NCBI GenBank assembly: GCA_030549205.1
Contig: JAUKTV010000001.1
Location: 4,836,001-4,900,000, forward strand
Source: Apiosordaria backusii
Lineage: Eukaryota > Ascomycota > Sordariomycetes > Sordariales > Lasiosphaeriaceae
Direction: 5' to 3'
Length of the DNA stretch: 64,000 bases
Shown here: positions 1 to 8,126 of the stretch, piece by piece
Layout: the number at the start of each line of letters is the position of its first letter
Numbering within the stretch: position 1 is the first letter of the stretch
Made by a program: the position numbers and the translations under genes
Notes under the pieces: generated by a model
What the model saw: only the letters and a program-made list of their open reading frames with translations
Told to the model about the DNA's origin: nothing
Databases searched by the model: none

Positions 1-663
1 GACCAAAAAGACATCGGTCTGTGGATATGAGAGAGGACGCAAGCGGTCGTAATCTTCCTGTCCGGCAGTATCAAAGAGTCCCAATGTGTACGGTTCATCT
101 CCAATCCTAAAACAAGCCGAATTAGAACACAAGCTCGGGATATCATAGACAAAAGGCGGTGGGAAAGGAAGCACAAGTGTCTCGGGTAGGACGCCATGGC
201 GACTCGTCGCGACCATATCGCTGGCGGGAGAAAATGCCGAGGATAGAGGATTCAACATACATGACTGTGACGGCATAGTTATCGAAGACAGTCGGGACGT
301 ATTCCGAGGGGAATTTATTTGTTGTGTAGCTGATCAGGAGACATGTCTTCCCGACAGCACCGTCGCCGACGACCACGCACCTAGATAATCGCAGCACCTC
401 ATTAGCACTAAGTTCTTGGTTCTACAGATTGTAGACGGATGCGCGGGTTGGTAAAGTCGCTGCCGAGAGACGCGTCTGGGATGAAAGCGTCGCTGTCCCG
501 AGGCATGATGGTCAAGGCGAGTCGAGCGGTGTGGACTTGTCGGACTCGGCCGCATCGCGTGGGGAAGTGGTTGGCAGCGACTTGACTTATAAAGCGCAGG
601 TGGTGCATCATGGGAGAAGAAGAATAATAAAGGGCTCACACACTTGATGGTTCCTAAAACCAT
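1..663 (-). CDS. cdc42: Cdc42 Rho-family small GTPase, 5' part (runs off left edge)
   Basis: Membrane-anchored GTPase that sets cell polarity and organises actin in hyphal tips. Three exons are visible: 663-644, 380-261 and 106 to the window edge; introns are 643-381 (GTGTGT..CTAG) and 260-107 (GTATGT..TTAG). The spliced product begins MVLGTIKCVVVGDGAVGKT, with the P-loop GDGAVGKT, switch I (YVPTVFDNYAVTV) and switch II (FDTAGQEDYDRLRPLSYPQ). The LGLFDTAGQ form and the short N-terminus fit Cdc42; fungal Rac has a longer N-terminus and LGLWDTAGQ. About 82 of the usual 190 or so residues are present; the effector-proximal half and CAAX box lie outside the window. Exon 1 is only 20 nt. It is head-to-head with the VMA22-like gene across about 1.35 kb. 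Confidence 0.95.
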
Positions 664-2018
664 ATTGTCAGATGGGACAGGGCTCGGTTGGAGTGCCGGG
701 CTGTTTGATCACAGGGCTCTTTTCGTCGACCGCCTCTCGTTCAGAAGCCTTGCAGTCCAACACTCTCTCCCCTTATCGCGCGCTGTGGTGCTCGAGGTAA
801 TGGACCCGGCAAGTGCAATTCGAGAGTGCAAAGACCGAGTGGAGTCGGTAAGGGATGCGATGGGGGGAGGCGGGAAAGTAAAATAATGGGGTGGCAGCTG
901 GCCGATGACGAAGCGGTCGAGGTCGAGGTTTCGAAGTGAGTATTCGTCGGTATGCGTATGCGGCGGGAGACTGGGCAAGTAAAGGGGGGGCTGTGGCTTG
1001 TTTGCCTGCACGGACAAAGAAGAAGCAGACGACAGTTGAACGAAGGCGGGACACGACGTGGAGCAGATGGGCAATTGGGTTTCTTGGGGGGGAAAAGAGA
1101 CGACAATTGAATTTACGGATACCAAAGGGGGGATGGTGGTTTTGTTATGCAGCCAGCGGTGTTGCGGTGCGGTGCAAGCCAGCCTCGTAAGATTACAGGC
1201 CGTGAGGAAGCACGAGCTGGAGAGTGATCAGTGGGCGACGAGTGGGCAGCTGCTTGACAGTTCCTTGTTTAGGCCATGAACTGCCTGTGGGGGAATGGTA
1301 ACCGAGAACTTACGTATTATTACTAGCGCAGTACTATCACCTGCACTAAGTCCTACTATCAGAACTAGCACCGTTACGGATGGCCGTAATTCGATACGCT
1401 CACTCGTGACACATTCTGATGGCTGATAGCTCTCTCGCATCCACTTGCCTCTTTGAACCCAATCCGATAGGAGAAGCACATCATTTTATGAACAAACATG
1501 TTTGTGCACGTCTGTCCTATCAGAGAGGCAGCAGGCATCAGATGCCAGCTCACTCATGAGGGGATAGGCCGCGGCACCAGGGTTATGGCCTCCGTAGCTT
1601 GAAGAATGCACGTCTTCAGTGGCACAAATGCTTCCATTGCATAAAAGGTCTGCAGTAGAGGCTTCCACAATCCACCTTGGCAAGGGTCCTGCAGTTGGGG
1701 TAGGTCCTGCGTGTAATTACCTGTATGTATACATGCGACAGCAAACATCTATCAGCTGCTTCGGGGCTGCTGTAGTTGAAACGAAGGCTTGTGAGAGCTC
1801 TATTTCTTACCATCCATCATTCCGGGTAGGTGCTTATCGTAGACATAGAACCTCAACGTTGAAACTGTCAAAAGTGGGGCTCCCTACCTGTCTTGTACCA
1901 CCGTATTTCCAACACTCACTCTCACAGCTTCCATCTCAACATCACCAACAATATCACCAACAACATTCACCCTCACCATCTTGCATACACCACTCAGGCT
2001 TTCAAACCAACATCCAAA
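664..2018. other. Intergenic region between divergent cdc42 and VMA22-like genes
   Basis: About 1.35 kb containing the promoters and 5' leaders of both flanking genes. The reading frames here lack family similarity, mostly use non-ATG starts and overlap on both strands. A G-rich stretch (about 860-1160) lies on the cdc42 side. The last 100 bases before the VMA22-like start are CA-rich with repeated CATCACCAACAA-like words, typical of a fungal 5' leader. I see no RNA gene. Confidence 0.5.
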
Positions 2019-2819
2019 ATGTCCACCTCAAAAATCGACTCCCTCCTCCAGCAATACCTCTCCCTACTCCACGAATACACCATCCTCCGCGCCCACCTCT
2101 CCACCCTCCAATCCTCCCTCCACCAGCACCTCGCCCGCGCCAACTTCTCTGCTCAACCCGGCATCCGATACTACGGCCAAGACTACTACGACGAAAGAAT
2201 GCAAGCCACCTCCCGTCTCGAGACCATCATCTCTCCCTTGAGCAACACACCGGAGTTCAAACTTGTGAAACTACCACCAGCTGCTGCTGCTGCCAAACCT
2301 GAACAACCTGAAAATGAACCTGCTCAAGGCAAAAATAACTCTTCTGAGGAAAAACAACAACAACAGCAACAAGATCAAGATGAGAAGTCTACGGCTAGGT
2401 CTGGAGGAGAGAACGATGACCACGCAGATGTAGATCAACAGTTGTCCAAAGATGACGCCGGGGAAGTTGAGGGGAAGGGGGAGGGTGAGGGTGAGACTGA
2501 GACTGAGATGGGAAACGATGATGAAAAGCCAAAGTTAAATGAGAAAAAGAAGAAATCAAACGACCCCCTCCGCTGGTTCGGCATCCTCACCCCCTTACCC
2601 CTCCGTCAGGCCCAAGCAGACGCCAAAAAGGCTGTTGAGGATGTCATTCCGCGGTTGGCAAGCTTGAGCGAGCAGATGAAGGGTTTGGAGCTTGAAGTCA
2701 GAAGGGAGAGGAAAAAGCGGGCCAAGGCTGAGAAGGAGGAGGCAAAGCTGAAAGTGAAAGAGTTGGAGGAGAAGCTAGGCGGTGTTGAGCTGGGTGAGGG
2801 GAAGGGTGTCGAGGTTTAG
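2019..2819 (+). CDS. VMA22: Vma22/CCDC115-like V-ATPase assembly factor
   Basis: Predicted ER-associated chaperone for assembly of the V0 sector of the vacuolar H+-ATPase. Single exon, 266 aa; the start chosen is the first ATG of the frame (CAAAATG). Residues 1-75 form an amphipathic coiled coil (KIDSLLQQYLSLLHEYTILRAHLSTL) followed by the family's GIRYYGQDYYDERMQA block. Residues about 95-180 are a Gln/Glu/Asp/Lys-rich disordered linker. The C-terminal part has the diagnostic NDPLRWFGILTPLPLRQAQ segment and a second coiled coil with charged KKRAKAEKEEAKLK repeats. This order (helix, spacer, DPLRWFGIL, helix) is that of fungal Vma22 proteins. The long acidic linker is the variable part. Assignment is by recognition of the conserved blocks. 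Confidence 0.82.
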   Translation: MSTSKIDSLLQQYLSLLHEYTILRAHLSTLQSSLHQHLARANFSAQPGIRYYGQDYYDERMQATSRLETIISPLSNTPEFKLVKLPPAAAAAKPEQPENEPAQGKNNSSEEKQQQQQQDQDEKSTARSGGENDDHADVDQQLSKDDAGEVEGKGEGEGETETEMGNDDEKPKLNEKKKKSNDPLRWFGILTPLPLRQAQADAKKAVEDVIPRLASLSEQMKGLELEVRRERKKRAKAEKEEAKLKVKELEEKLGGVELGEGKGVEV

Positions 2820-3063
2820 GGGACGGGCAGTTGGTATTAGCTGATTTAATGGTGGGAGGCCTAGCAAGTTTTGATATGTGAGATTTTGGAAGGCCGGTGT
2901 GGAAATGGAATATAATATACGTTTAAGTGTATACAAATTGCTCCTTTGAAGCAACTCCAATCAACCCCCAGCTTATACTCACTCAGGCACCCAATACTAC
3001 TTACTCACGATCCAACAACTTCTCCCTGCAAAGTGGCCACTACCAACAGCCATCCAACAACAC

Positions 3064-4616
3064 TCAATACCCAGCCCACTCCGGCTCCTTGGGCACAGAA
3101 ACCGTCTCGCCCCTGCTCATCCGGCACTCCTGCTTCCAATTCTTAGGCGTGAATTTATCCACGATTTCTTTGAAAGCAGCCTAGAAATCACACCGTCAGC
3201 AAATCATTTCATCTCATAACAATCACCCTGTTTCACTCACCAAAGTACAAAACGACTCATCCCCCTCCAAATGCCTCCCCGGCTTCCTACACCCCGGCAC
3301 AGTAACCACCTCATCATTATACCTCAGCCTCACATAATACCCCTCCAACCTCTTCTTCTCAGCTTCACTCAACTCCTCCATCGATCTCCTCCCAATCCCC
3401 CCCTTTTTCCCTCCCCCAAACAACAACCCCCCCACCAACCACCCCCTTTCCCCGCCGTCTCACCCACCTTCTGGTCTTTAAACAGTTCAACCGCAACATG
3501 ACTCGTAAAAGGCGGCCACTTTTCCGTCTCGAAAGCCCCCAAACTCGCCAGCACACCCGCAAGCGTAGTATCATGACACCCATGCAACCCAAACTTCACA
3601 TCTTCCTCTCCCTTGTTTTCCACCGCGCCGACCATCCTCCCAACCAAATCCCCCATCAAGCCCCCTATTCCCAACGCTCTATACTCCCTCGACTCCCTAT
3701 ACCCCTGAAACCACTCCTCCACCCCCACCCTCTCGATAATCTCCCTGGCCCTCTCGTCGTAAAACTCCTTTGGGAGTCGGGTTTGTGGTCCGTGGGCGTA
3801 GGTGGCGTTGATGGTGTCCATTATCCCACTTAGGCGAGGTCGGGAGTCGACGGCGACTTTTTGTCCTGGGGGGTCCATCCACTTGCTGTAGAGATGGGAA
3901 AGGTACTCCATGTCGGGGGTGTTGTTGTGTCGGTCGGCTGCGCGCTGGGCGAAGGCACGGGATAAAGCGGCGAAGCGGCGGCAGTTGGCGTCGTTGGGGT
4001 AGAGGGTTTCGTCTGCGTGGGCGCGGGTGATGATTACGGGGGTGGAGGCAGAGGGGAGGCGGGTGGAGGGGGGGTAGAGGGCTGTGAAGGTTTGCTGGAG
4101 GGATTCCAATGCTCGCGGGACGGGAGTGGTGCGGAGGTAGAATTGGGTGGTGGAGGTGATTTCAGAGGGGAGGAACCTAAGGCGGGAGATGTAGAGGTCT
4201 CGGAGGCGGAGACCGAGGTTGTAGGTGGTTTGACGGCCGAGGTCGGTTAGGGTGCCCATGTCGCAGATGTTATCTGGGTGGCCGGAGGGGGAGAGGGCGA
4301 GGGTGGGGGTGTCATCTTGGGGGGAGAAGGTTTCGAGGCGGCGTTTCCATTGGAGGGTGTCGAGGTTAGGTTCGGGGGATGAGTTGGGGGTGGTTGGGTT
4401 GGAGGGGAGAGGGGAGAGGATGGTGGAGGTTAGTTGGCGGACGGGGGAGCAGTACGGCCAGAAGGGGGGGAGGCCGGTGTTTTGGAAGCGGGCATTGACG
4501 GGAGTGCGCTCGCCGTGACGCATCAGGATTTGCACGAGGTGGAGGTCGAGGTTGGGGGGGTAGAGCTTTTGGAGCTCGGCGTCGGTGTAAGGGGGTCGGG
4601 GGGTTAGGGAGCTCAT
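3064..4616 (-). CDS. Histidine acid phosphatase (ACP6-like), with a frame break
   Basis: Branch-2 histidine phosphatase, probably related to lysophosphatidate/acid phosphatase ACP6. The N-terminus lacks a clear signal peptide (MSSLTPRPPYTDAELQKLYPP). The catalytic RHGxRxP motif is seen as LMRHGERTPVN near residue 33 and the HD motif as LHGCHDTTLAG near residue 345. The last intron is 3240-3181 (GTGAGT..CTAG); the final exon (3180-3064) encodes FKEIVDKFTPKNW and ends EPEWAGY. The reading frame from 4616 stops at 3369, while the conserved continuation (MEELSEAEKKRLEGYYVRLRYNDEVVTVPGC) lies in another frame. The change falls in a G-rich stretch around 3411-3480 with a 7-base G run (C on the + strand). 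Either one base is missing from the run (about 497 aa) or there is a G-rich 62-nt intron (GTGGGT..AAAAAG, about 476 aa). The enzyme family call is firm; the substrate is not. Confidence 0.82.
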
Positions 4617-4917
4617 TTTGGATTGTTCCTGTGTGTATGGTAGGAGAATATCACGAAGGCATCGAGGTTACAATGACGTATCGGGAGACAAGCTTGCCTC
4701 TGGGGTGCCAAGCATGTCATGGATGTGCCCGCTGTTTTTGTGTGGGGGAGGTGGGGCTCTGTTACTGGCCCCAATTGGGCCTTGACAGTTGAGCCGATCC
4801 AAAATTTGAAGCCAGAGCTTCTTTTTTTATGTGTTCAAAGCTCCCAAACGGCAGCCGACAACACCTTGCCATATTCGCGCTCGCAGACGACGAGGTCGGC
4901 GCAATTCAGCAGGGAAT
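4617..4917. other. Short divergent intergenic region, phosphatase / PPR gene
   Basis: About 300 bases between two divergent starts, necessarily holding both promoters. It includes a T run at 4822-4828. An ATG at 4829 opens a different frame (to 5170) that is not conserved-looking; it could act as an upstream start for the PPR mRNA if transcribed. No other feature is recognised. Confidence 0.4.
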
Positions 4918-7900
4918 ATGCGCGATCTCGGGAGGAGCGTCTGTCTACGATGCGAAGTCCAGCTCTTGGCCGCCGCGAGAGGGCGAGGGCCCCGCCCATC
5001 AACACCACGAAGTTATAGCACCAGCTCCAGCTCGAGACCAGTTCGAACACCTGCCAATGGCGCCGGGACACGACATGAAGACCCCGAACTCCCATCCGAT
5101 CCCCTCGAGGCTGCCACCAGAAGACGTGCCGCCGCCGTGGCCATGTTCAGGTCCATCCTTGGAGATATAGCACAACCAGAAGGCCTGGCCCAACGACCCC
5201 CACCTCCTGTCAAGATCCCAGTCCAAGAGCCTCATAAGGAGGTGCGCTCAGCGCCAACGGCTCCTTTGGTACCGCCAACTAAGCCGACAAAACCAATTGC
5301 CCCCGTCGTTGAGTCGTCACCGCCGTGGATGCCCGAGGTCCCTCCACCAGCGTCGGTCTCGAATACAGTCCAGGCAACAAAGAGCACAGAGCCGGCGCCA
5401 ATAGCAGAGCGCGAGGAGACAATATCAGAGAGCAAGGAAACAATAGCAGAACCAGAGAACATAGAGACACCAAAGGTAGCAGCAATACCAGAGGCACAAG
5501 AGGTAGCAGCAATGCCGGAGGCACCAAAGGTAGCAGAAATACCGGAGGCACCAGAGGTAGCAGCAATGCCGGAGGCGCCAGAGGTAGCAGAAATACCGGA
5601 GGCAGTCGAGGAATCAGAGAATTCCGAGCCAATACTGGAAACGCTGGACACCCGGGAAGCAGTACGCGGCAGCGACCTGGATTCAACCGGCAGCAGCATA
5701 GAGCTTTTCGGAGGCGTTGCCAAGTTGAAGCGAATGATGACAGTCGACGGCGCATACGGGGCTGCCGTTGCCTTCTTTGAGGAAACCATCTATCCTCTGA
5801 TAAAGGCCAACCTCAACATGACCCGGGTTATGAAAACTGAAATCGCTCGGGATTTCTTGGCTTATGTTGCTCGAGTCAAGATCGAGAACCCAGATGACGC
5901 CGAACTTCCCTCTGTCACCCGTATCACCGAGTTGACGTTTGAGTTGTCAAGCTTGTATTATGTTGCATGGGGCACGCTGGTTCTGTCGCTCGTCCAGCAT
6001 ATCTGTCGGCAGGAGACGACACCTGATGCATTTTCTTCATTGCAGGACTACGAAGCCTCCATGGCTAAGCGTGATGGGCTCCTGAGAGATCTGTTAGGGG
6101 CCTGGAACATCTTCGTTCAGCACAATCCAGGGTTTATGCAAGAGGTGCCTCGACGAAACGCCCCTCCAACCGATGCTACAAAGAAGCTCCACGAAAGGGT
6201 CCCTGGCTTGAAGAACAGCACAGCAGCATCTCGGGTACCATACGCTCAGCTCTTCATCTCATTGTCCCATGCCAAACTGCAGCAGGATAGCTGCCGCTAC
6301 AGCATAAGCTGGGCAGCATATGCGACTTACAGGCTGCTTACGGACCGCATGAACGCCAATCGCAGCATGCGGGAAGAAGCCTCTACCTTTGTTCGCATGA
6401 TGAAGAACGTACTGACGCGAGCTAAACCGCCCAACGACCGAGATCTTGCCTACAACTTCGCAGAATACCCTGACTTGCTCATGTATATTCAAGACCTTGG
6501 AGCCGAAGACGGCAATACCACTTGGTTCGTGCGGGTGAATACTCCTGAAGAGGAGCGGCGTAAATTTCGCATTGATATCCATCGTCGAATTGGACCGGCC
6601 CTCAAGAGGTCCAACCTTGAAGAGTTAAAAGCGGCATGGGCAGACTTCTGGGGCCCCAAAGAGAAACCAGATGCCGAGAGGATCAAGGCGATGGCCGAAG
6701 ACCCCACGCTGTTTGATTACTTCATCCAGGCCTTTATGCAGATGCGGCAGACCAACTTGACAAATCATGTTTGGGAGAGCATGCGCCGCGTCAAGATCCA
6801 GCCCACGGTCAAGACGTGGAGCGCGCTGATGGAAGGCTGCAGCAGAGCCCGCAAGAAGGAAGCCCTCAAGAAGGTGTGGGACAACCTGGTCATCTCTGGC
6901 TTGAAGCTGGACGCGCATATCTGGACATCCCGCGTCGGCGGTCTCTTCAAGGCCGGTGACCCAGAAGGTGGCATTCGCGCTCTCGTCGATATGGAGAAGA
7001 CCTGGGCCGCTCGTGATCAGAATCCCCTCATTGCCGTTCAGCCCTGCATCGAGCCCGTGAACGCCGCCATTGCTGGTCTCTTCCGACTAAACCGCCCAAA
7101 GGACATCATGACAGTCCTGTCATGGGCAGCCAAGCAAGGCATCAACCCGGATATCTACACCTTCAACATCCTCCTCCGTCCTTTGGTCTTGCATGGCGAC
7201 ATCCCCGGCGTCCGCCGCCTCCTGACTCAAATGCAAGACGCGGGCGTCGAAGCCGACGCAACGACGTTCACCGTCTTGTTCGAAGGCACCATGCAAAACT
7301 ACGCCGACCGGCCCCAGCCGGAACAGCTCGCTCACGTGAAGCGGTTCATTACAGAGATGGAAGCCAGCGGCATCGGGGCCAACATGATGACGTACGCCAA
7401 AATCATCAAGTTGCTCGTCGATCAGGGGGAGGCCGGGAAGGACACGCTCAAGGCGGTGTACGGGCACATGCTGCAGAGCGGGATGGAGATGACGCCGCAC
7501 ATTTACACCTTGCTGGTTGAGCACTACTTCTCGCAGGACCCGCCAAACTCTAAAGCGGTGACGGAGCTGATCAAGAATAGGAGGCTGCACAGCAGCGGGA
7601 ACGTCGACCGGGTGTTTTGGGAGAGGGTGATTAGCGGGTACTGCCAGACGGGGGAGATCAAGAGGGCGCAAGAGGTGTTTGCGAAGGAGTTTGAGAGGAA
7701 GAAGGAGGTGGGCATGACGTTTGGGATGCTGTATGATTACCTGGAGGGGCTGTGCAGGGCCGGGGAAAGGGAGCAGGCGAGGAAGCTGGTGGGGAGGGCG
7801 ATGGAGATGAGGGAGGATTTGGTGGTGGTGGAGGACGAGAAGAATGGGGGGGCGTTCAGGCTGGAGGTGCTGAGGCCGGGGGCGGGGCTGAGGGGGCAGC

Positions 7901-7977
7901 AGGAGTTGGTGATGAAGACGAGGTTTTTCAGGCATAGGTTTTGGCGTTTGGCGGAGAGGGAGGGGGTGTTGAATTGA
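4918..7977 (+). CDS. Mitochondrial pentatricopeptide repeat (PPR) protein
   Basis: Single exon, 1019 aa from the first ATG in frame. The N-terminus (MRDLGRSVCLRCEVQLLAAARGR) is Arg-rich and lacks acidic residues early on, as expected for a mitochondrial presequence. Residues about 90-260 are a Pro/Ala/Glu-rich low-complexity segment including five 9-residue repeats. From about residue 560 there are helical-pair repeats of PPR type, clearest as NPDIYTFNILLRPLVLHGDIPGVRRLLTQMQDAGVEADATTFTVL and TPHIYTLLVEHYFSQ. The C-terminus has a basic FFRHRFWRLAE block seen in several fungal PPR proteins. Such proteins bind specific organellar transcripts and control their processing, stability or translation. 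Length and architecture resemble the PET309/cya-5 class that acts on COX1 mRNA, but I cannot assign it to that orthologue. The 3' flank has a striking repeat array (8052-8126). Confidence 0.85.
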   Translation: MRDLGRSVCLRCEVQLLAAARGRGPRPSTPRSYSTSSSSRPVRTPANGAGTRHEDPELPSDPLEAATRRRAAAVAMFRSILGDIAQPEGLAQRPPPPVKIPVQEPHKEVRSAPTAPLVPPTKPTKPIAPVVESSPPWMPEVPPPASVSNTVQATKSTEPAPIAEREETISESKETIAEPENIETPKVAAIPEAQEVAAMPEAPKVAEIPEAPEVAAMPEAPEVAEIPEAVEESENSEPILETLDTREAVRGSDLDSTGSSIELFGGVAKLKRMMTVDGAYGAAVAFFEETIYPLIKANLNMTRVMKTEIARDFLAYVARVKIENPDDAELPSVTRITELTFELSSLYYVAWGTLVLSLVQHICRQETTPDAFSSLQDYEASMAKRDGLLRDLLGAWNIFVQHNPGFMQEVPRRNAPPTDATKKLHERVPGLKNSTAASRVPYAQLFISLSHAKLQQDSCRYSISWAAYATYRLLTDRMNANRSMREEASTFVRMMKNVLTRAKPPNDRDLAYNFAEYPDLLMYIQDLGAEDGNTTWFVRVNTPEEERRKFRIDIHRRIGPALKRSNLEELKAAWADFWGPKEKPDAERIKAMAEDPTLFDYFIQAFMQMRQTNLTNHVWESMRRVKIQPTVKTWSALMEGCSRARKKEALKKVWDNLVISGLKLDAHIWTSRVGGLFKAGDPEGGIRALVDMEKTWAARDQNPLIAVQPCIEPVNAAIAGLFRLNRPKDIMTVLSWAAKQGINPDIYTFNILLRPLVLHGDIPGVRRLLTQMQDAGVEADATTFTVLFEGTMQNYADRPQPEQLAHVKRFITEMEASGIGANMMTYAKIIKLLVDQGEAGKDTLKAVYGHMLQSGMEMTPHIYTLLVEHYFSQDPPNSKAVTELIKNRRLHSSGNVDRVFWERVISGYCQTGEIKRAQEVFAKEFERKKEVGMTFGMLYDYLEGLCRAGEREQARKLVGRAMEMREDLVVVEDEKNGGAFRLEVLRPGAGLRGQQELVMKTRFFRHRFWRLAEREGVLN
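5470..5604 (+). repeat. 27-bp coding minisatellite, 5 units, inside the PPR gene
   Basis: Five consecutive 27-base units starting at 5470, 5497, 5524, 5551 and 5578, of the form CCAGAGGTAGCAGMAATRCCGGAGGCR with few differences. Each encodes nine residues of the type PEVAxxPEA. The repeat lies in the disordered linker between the presequence and the helical repeats, where length change would be tolerated. Confidence 0.9.
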
Positions 7978-8051
7978 TAAAGTCTAGGGGGGGATATAGA
8001 AGGTATATACATACATACATACGTACGTGCATATATGATGGGGAAAAACAC

Positions 8052-8126
8052 TGTATATTATGGCAATGTATATTATGGCAATGTATATTATGGCAATATA
8101 TATTATGACAATGTATATTATGACAA
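8052..8126 (+). promoter_or_regulatory. Tandem array of PUF-type motifs in the 3' flank of the PPR gene
   Basis: Five 15-base units (8052, 8067, 8082, 8097, 8112), consensus TGTATATTATGRCAA. The first three are identical; unit 4 starts TATATATTA and units 4-5 have GACAA for GGCAA. Four units contain exact TGTATATTA, which fits the Puf4-type RNA recognition consensus UGUAHMNUA. The array begins 75 bases after the stop codon, so it very likely lies in the 3' UTR. PUF proteins regulate mRNAs for mitochondrial proteins in fungi, and this gene encodes a predicted mitochondrial protein. The repeat and motif match are observed; PUF binding is inferred. Confidence 0.55.

Noticed and set aside
1893..2018. 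42-codon N-terminal extension of the VMA22-like protein
   Set aside because: The extension starts with TTG and encodes His/Asn/Thr-rich leader sequence; the ATG at 2019 directly precedes the conserved coiled coil.
4831..4917. Upstream extension of the PPR frame to 4831
   Set aside because: Starts with GTG and would put a highly basic RARRRRGRRNS block before a good presequence; the first ATG in frame is 4918.
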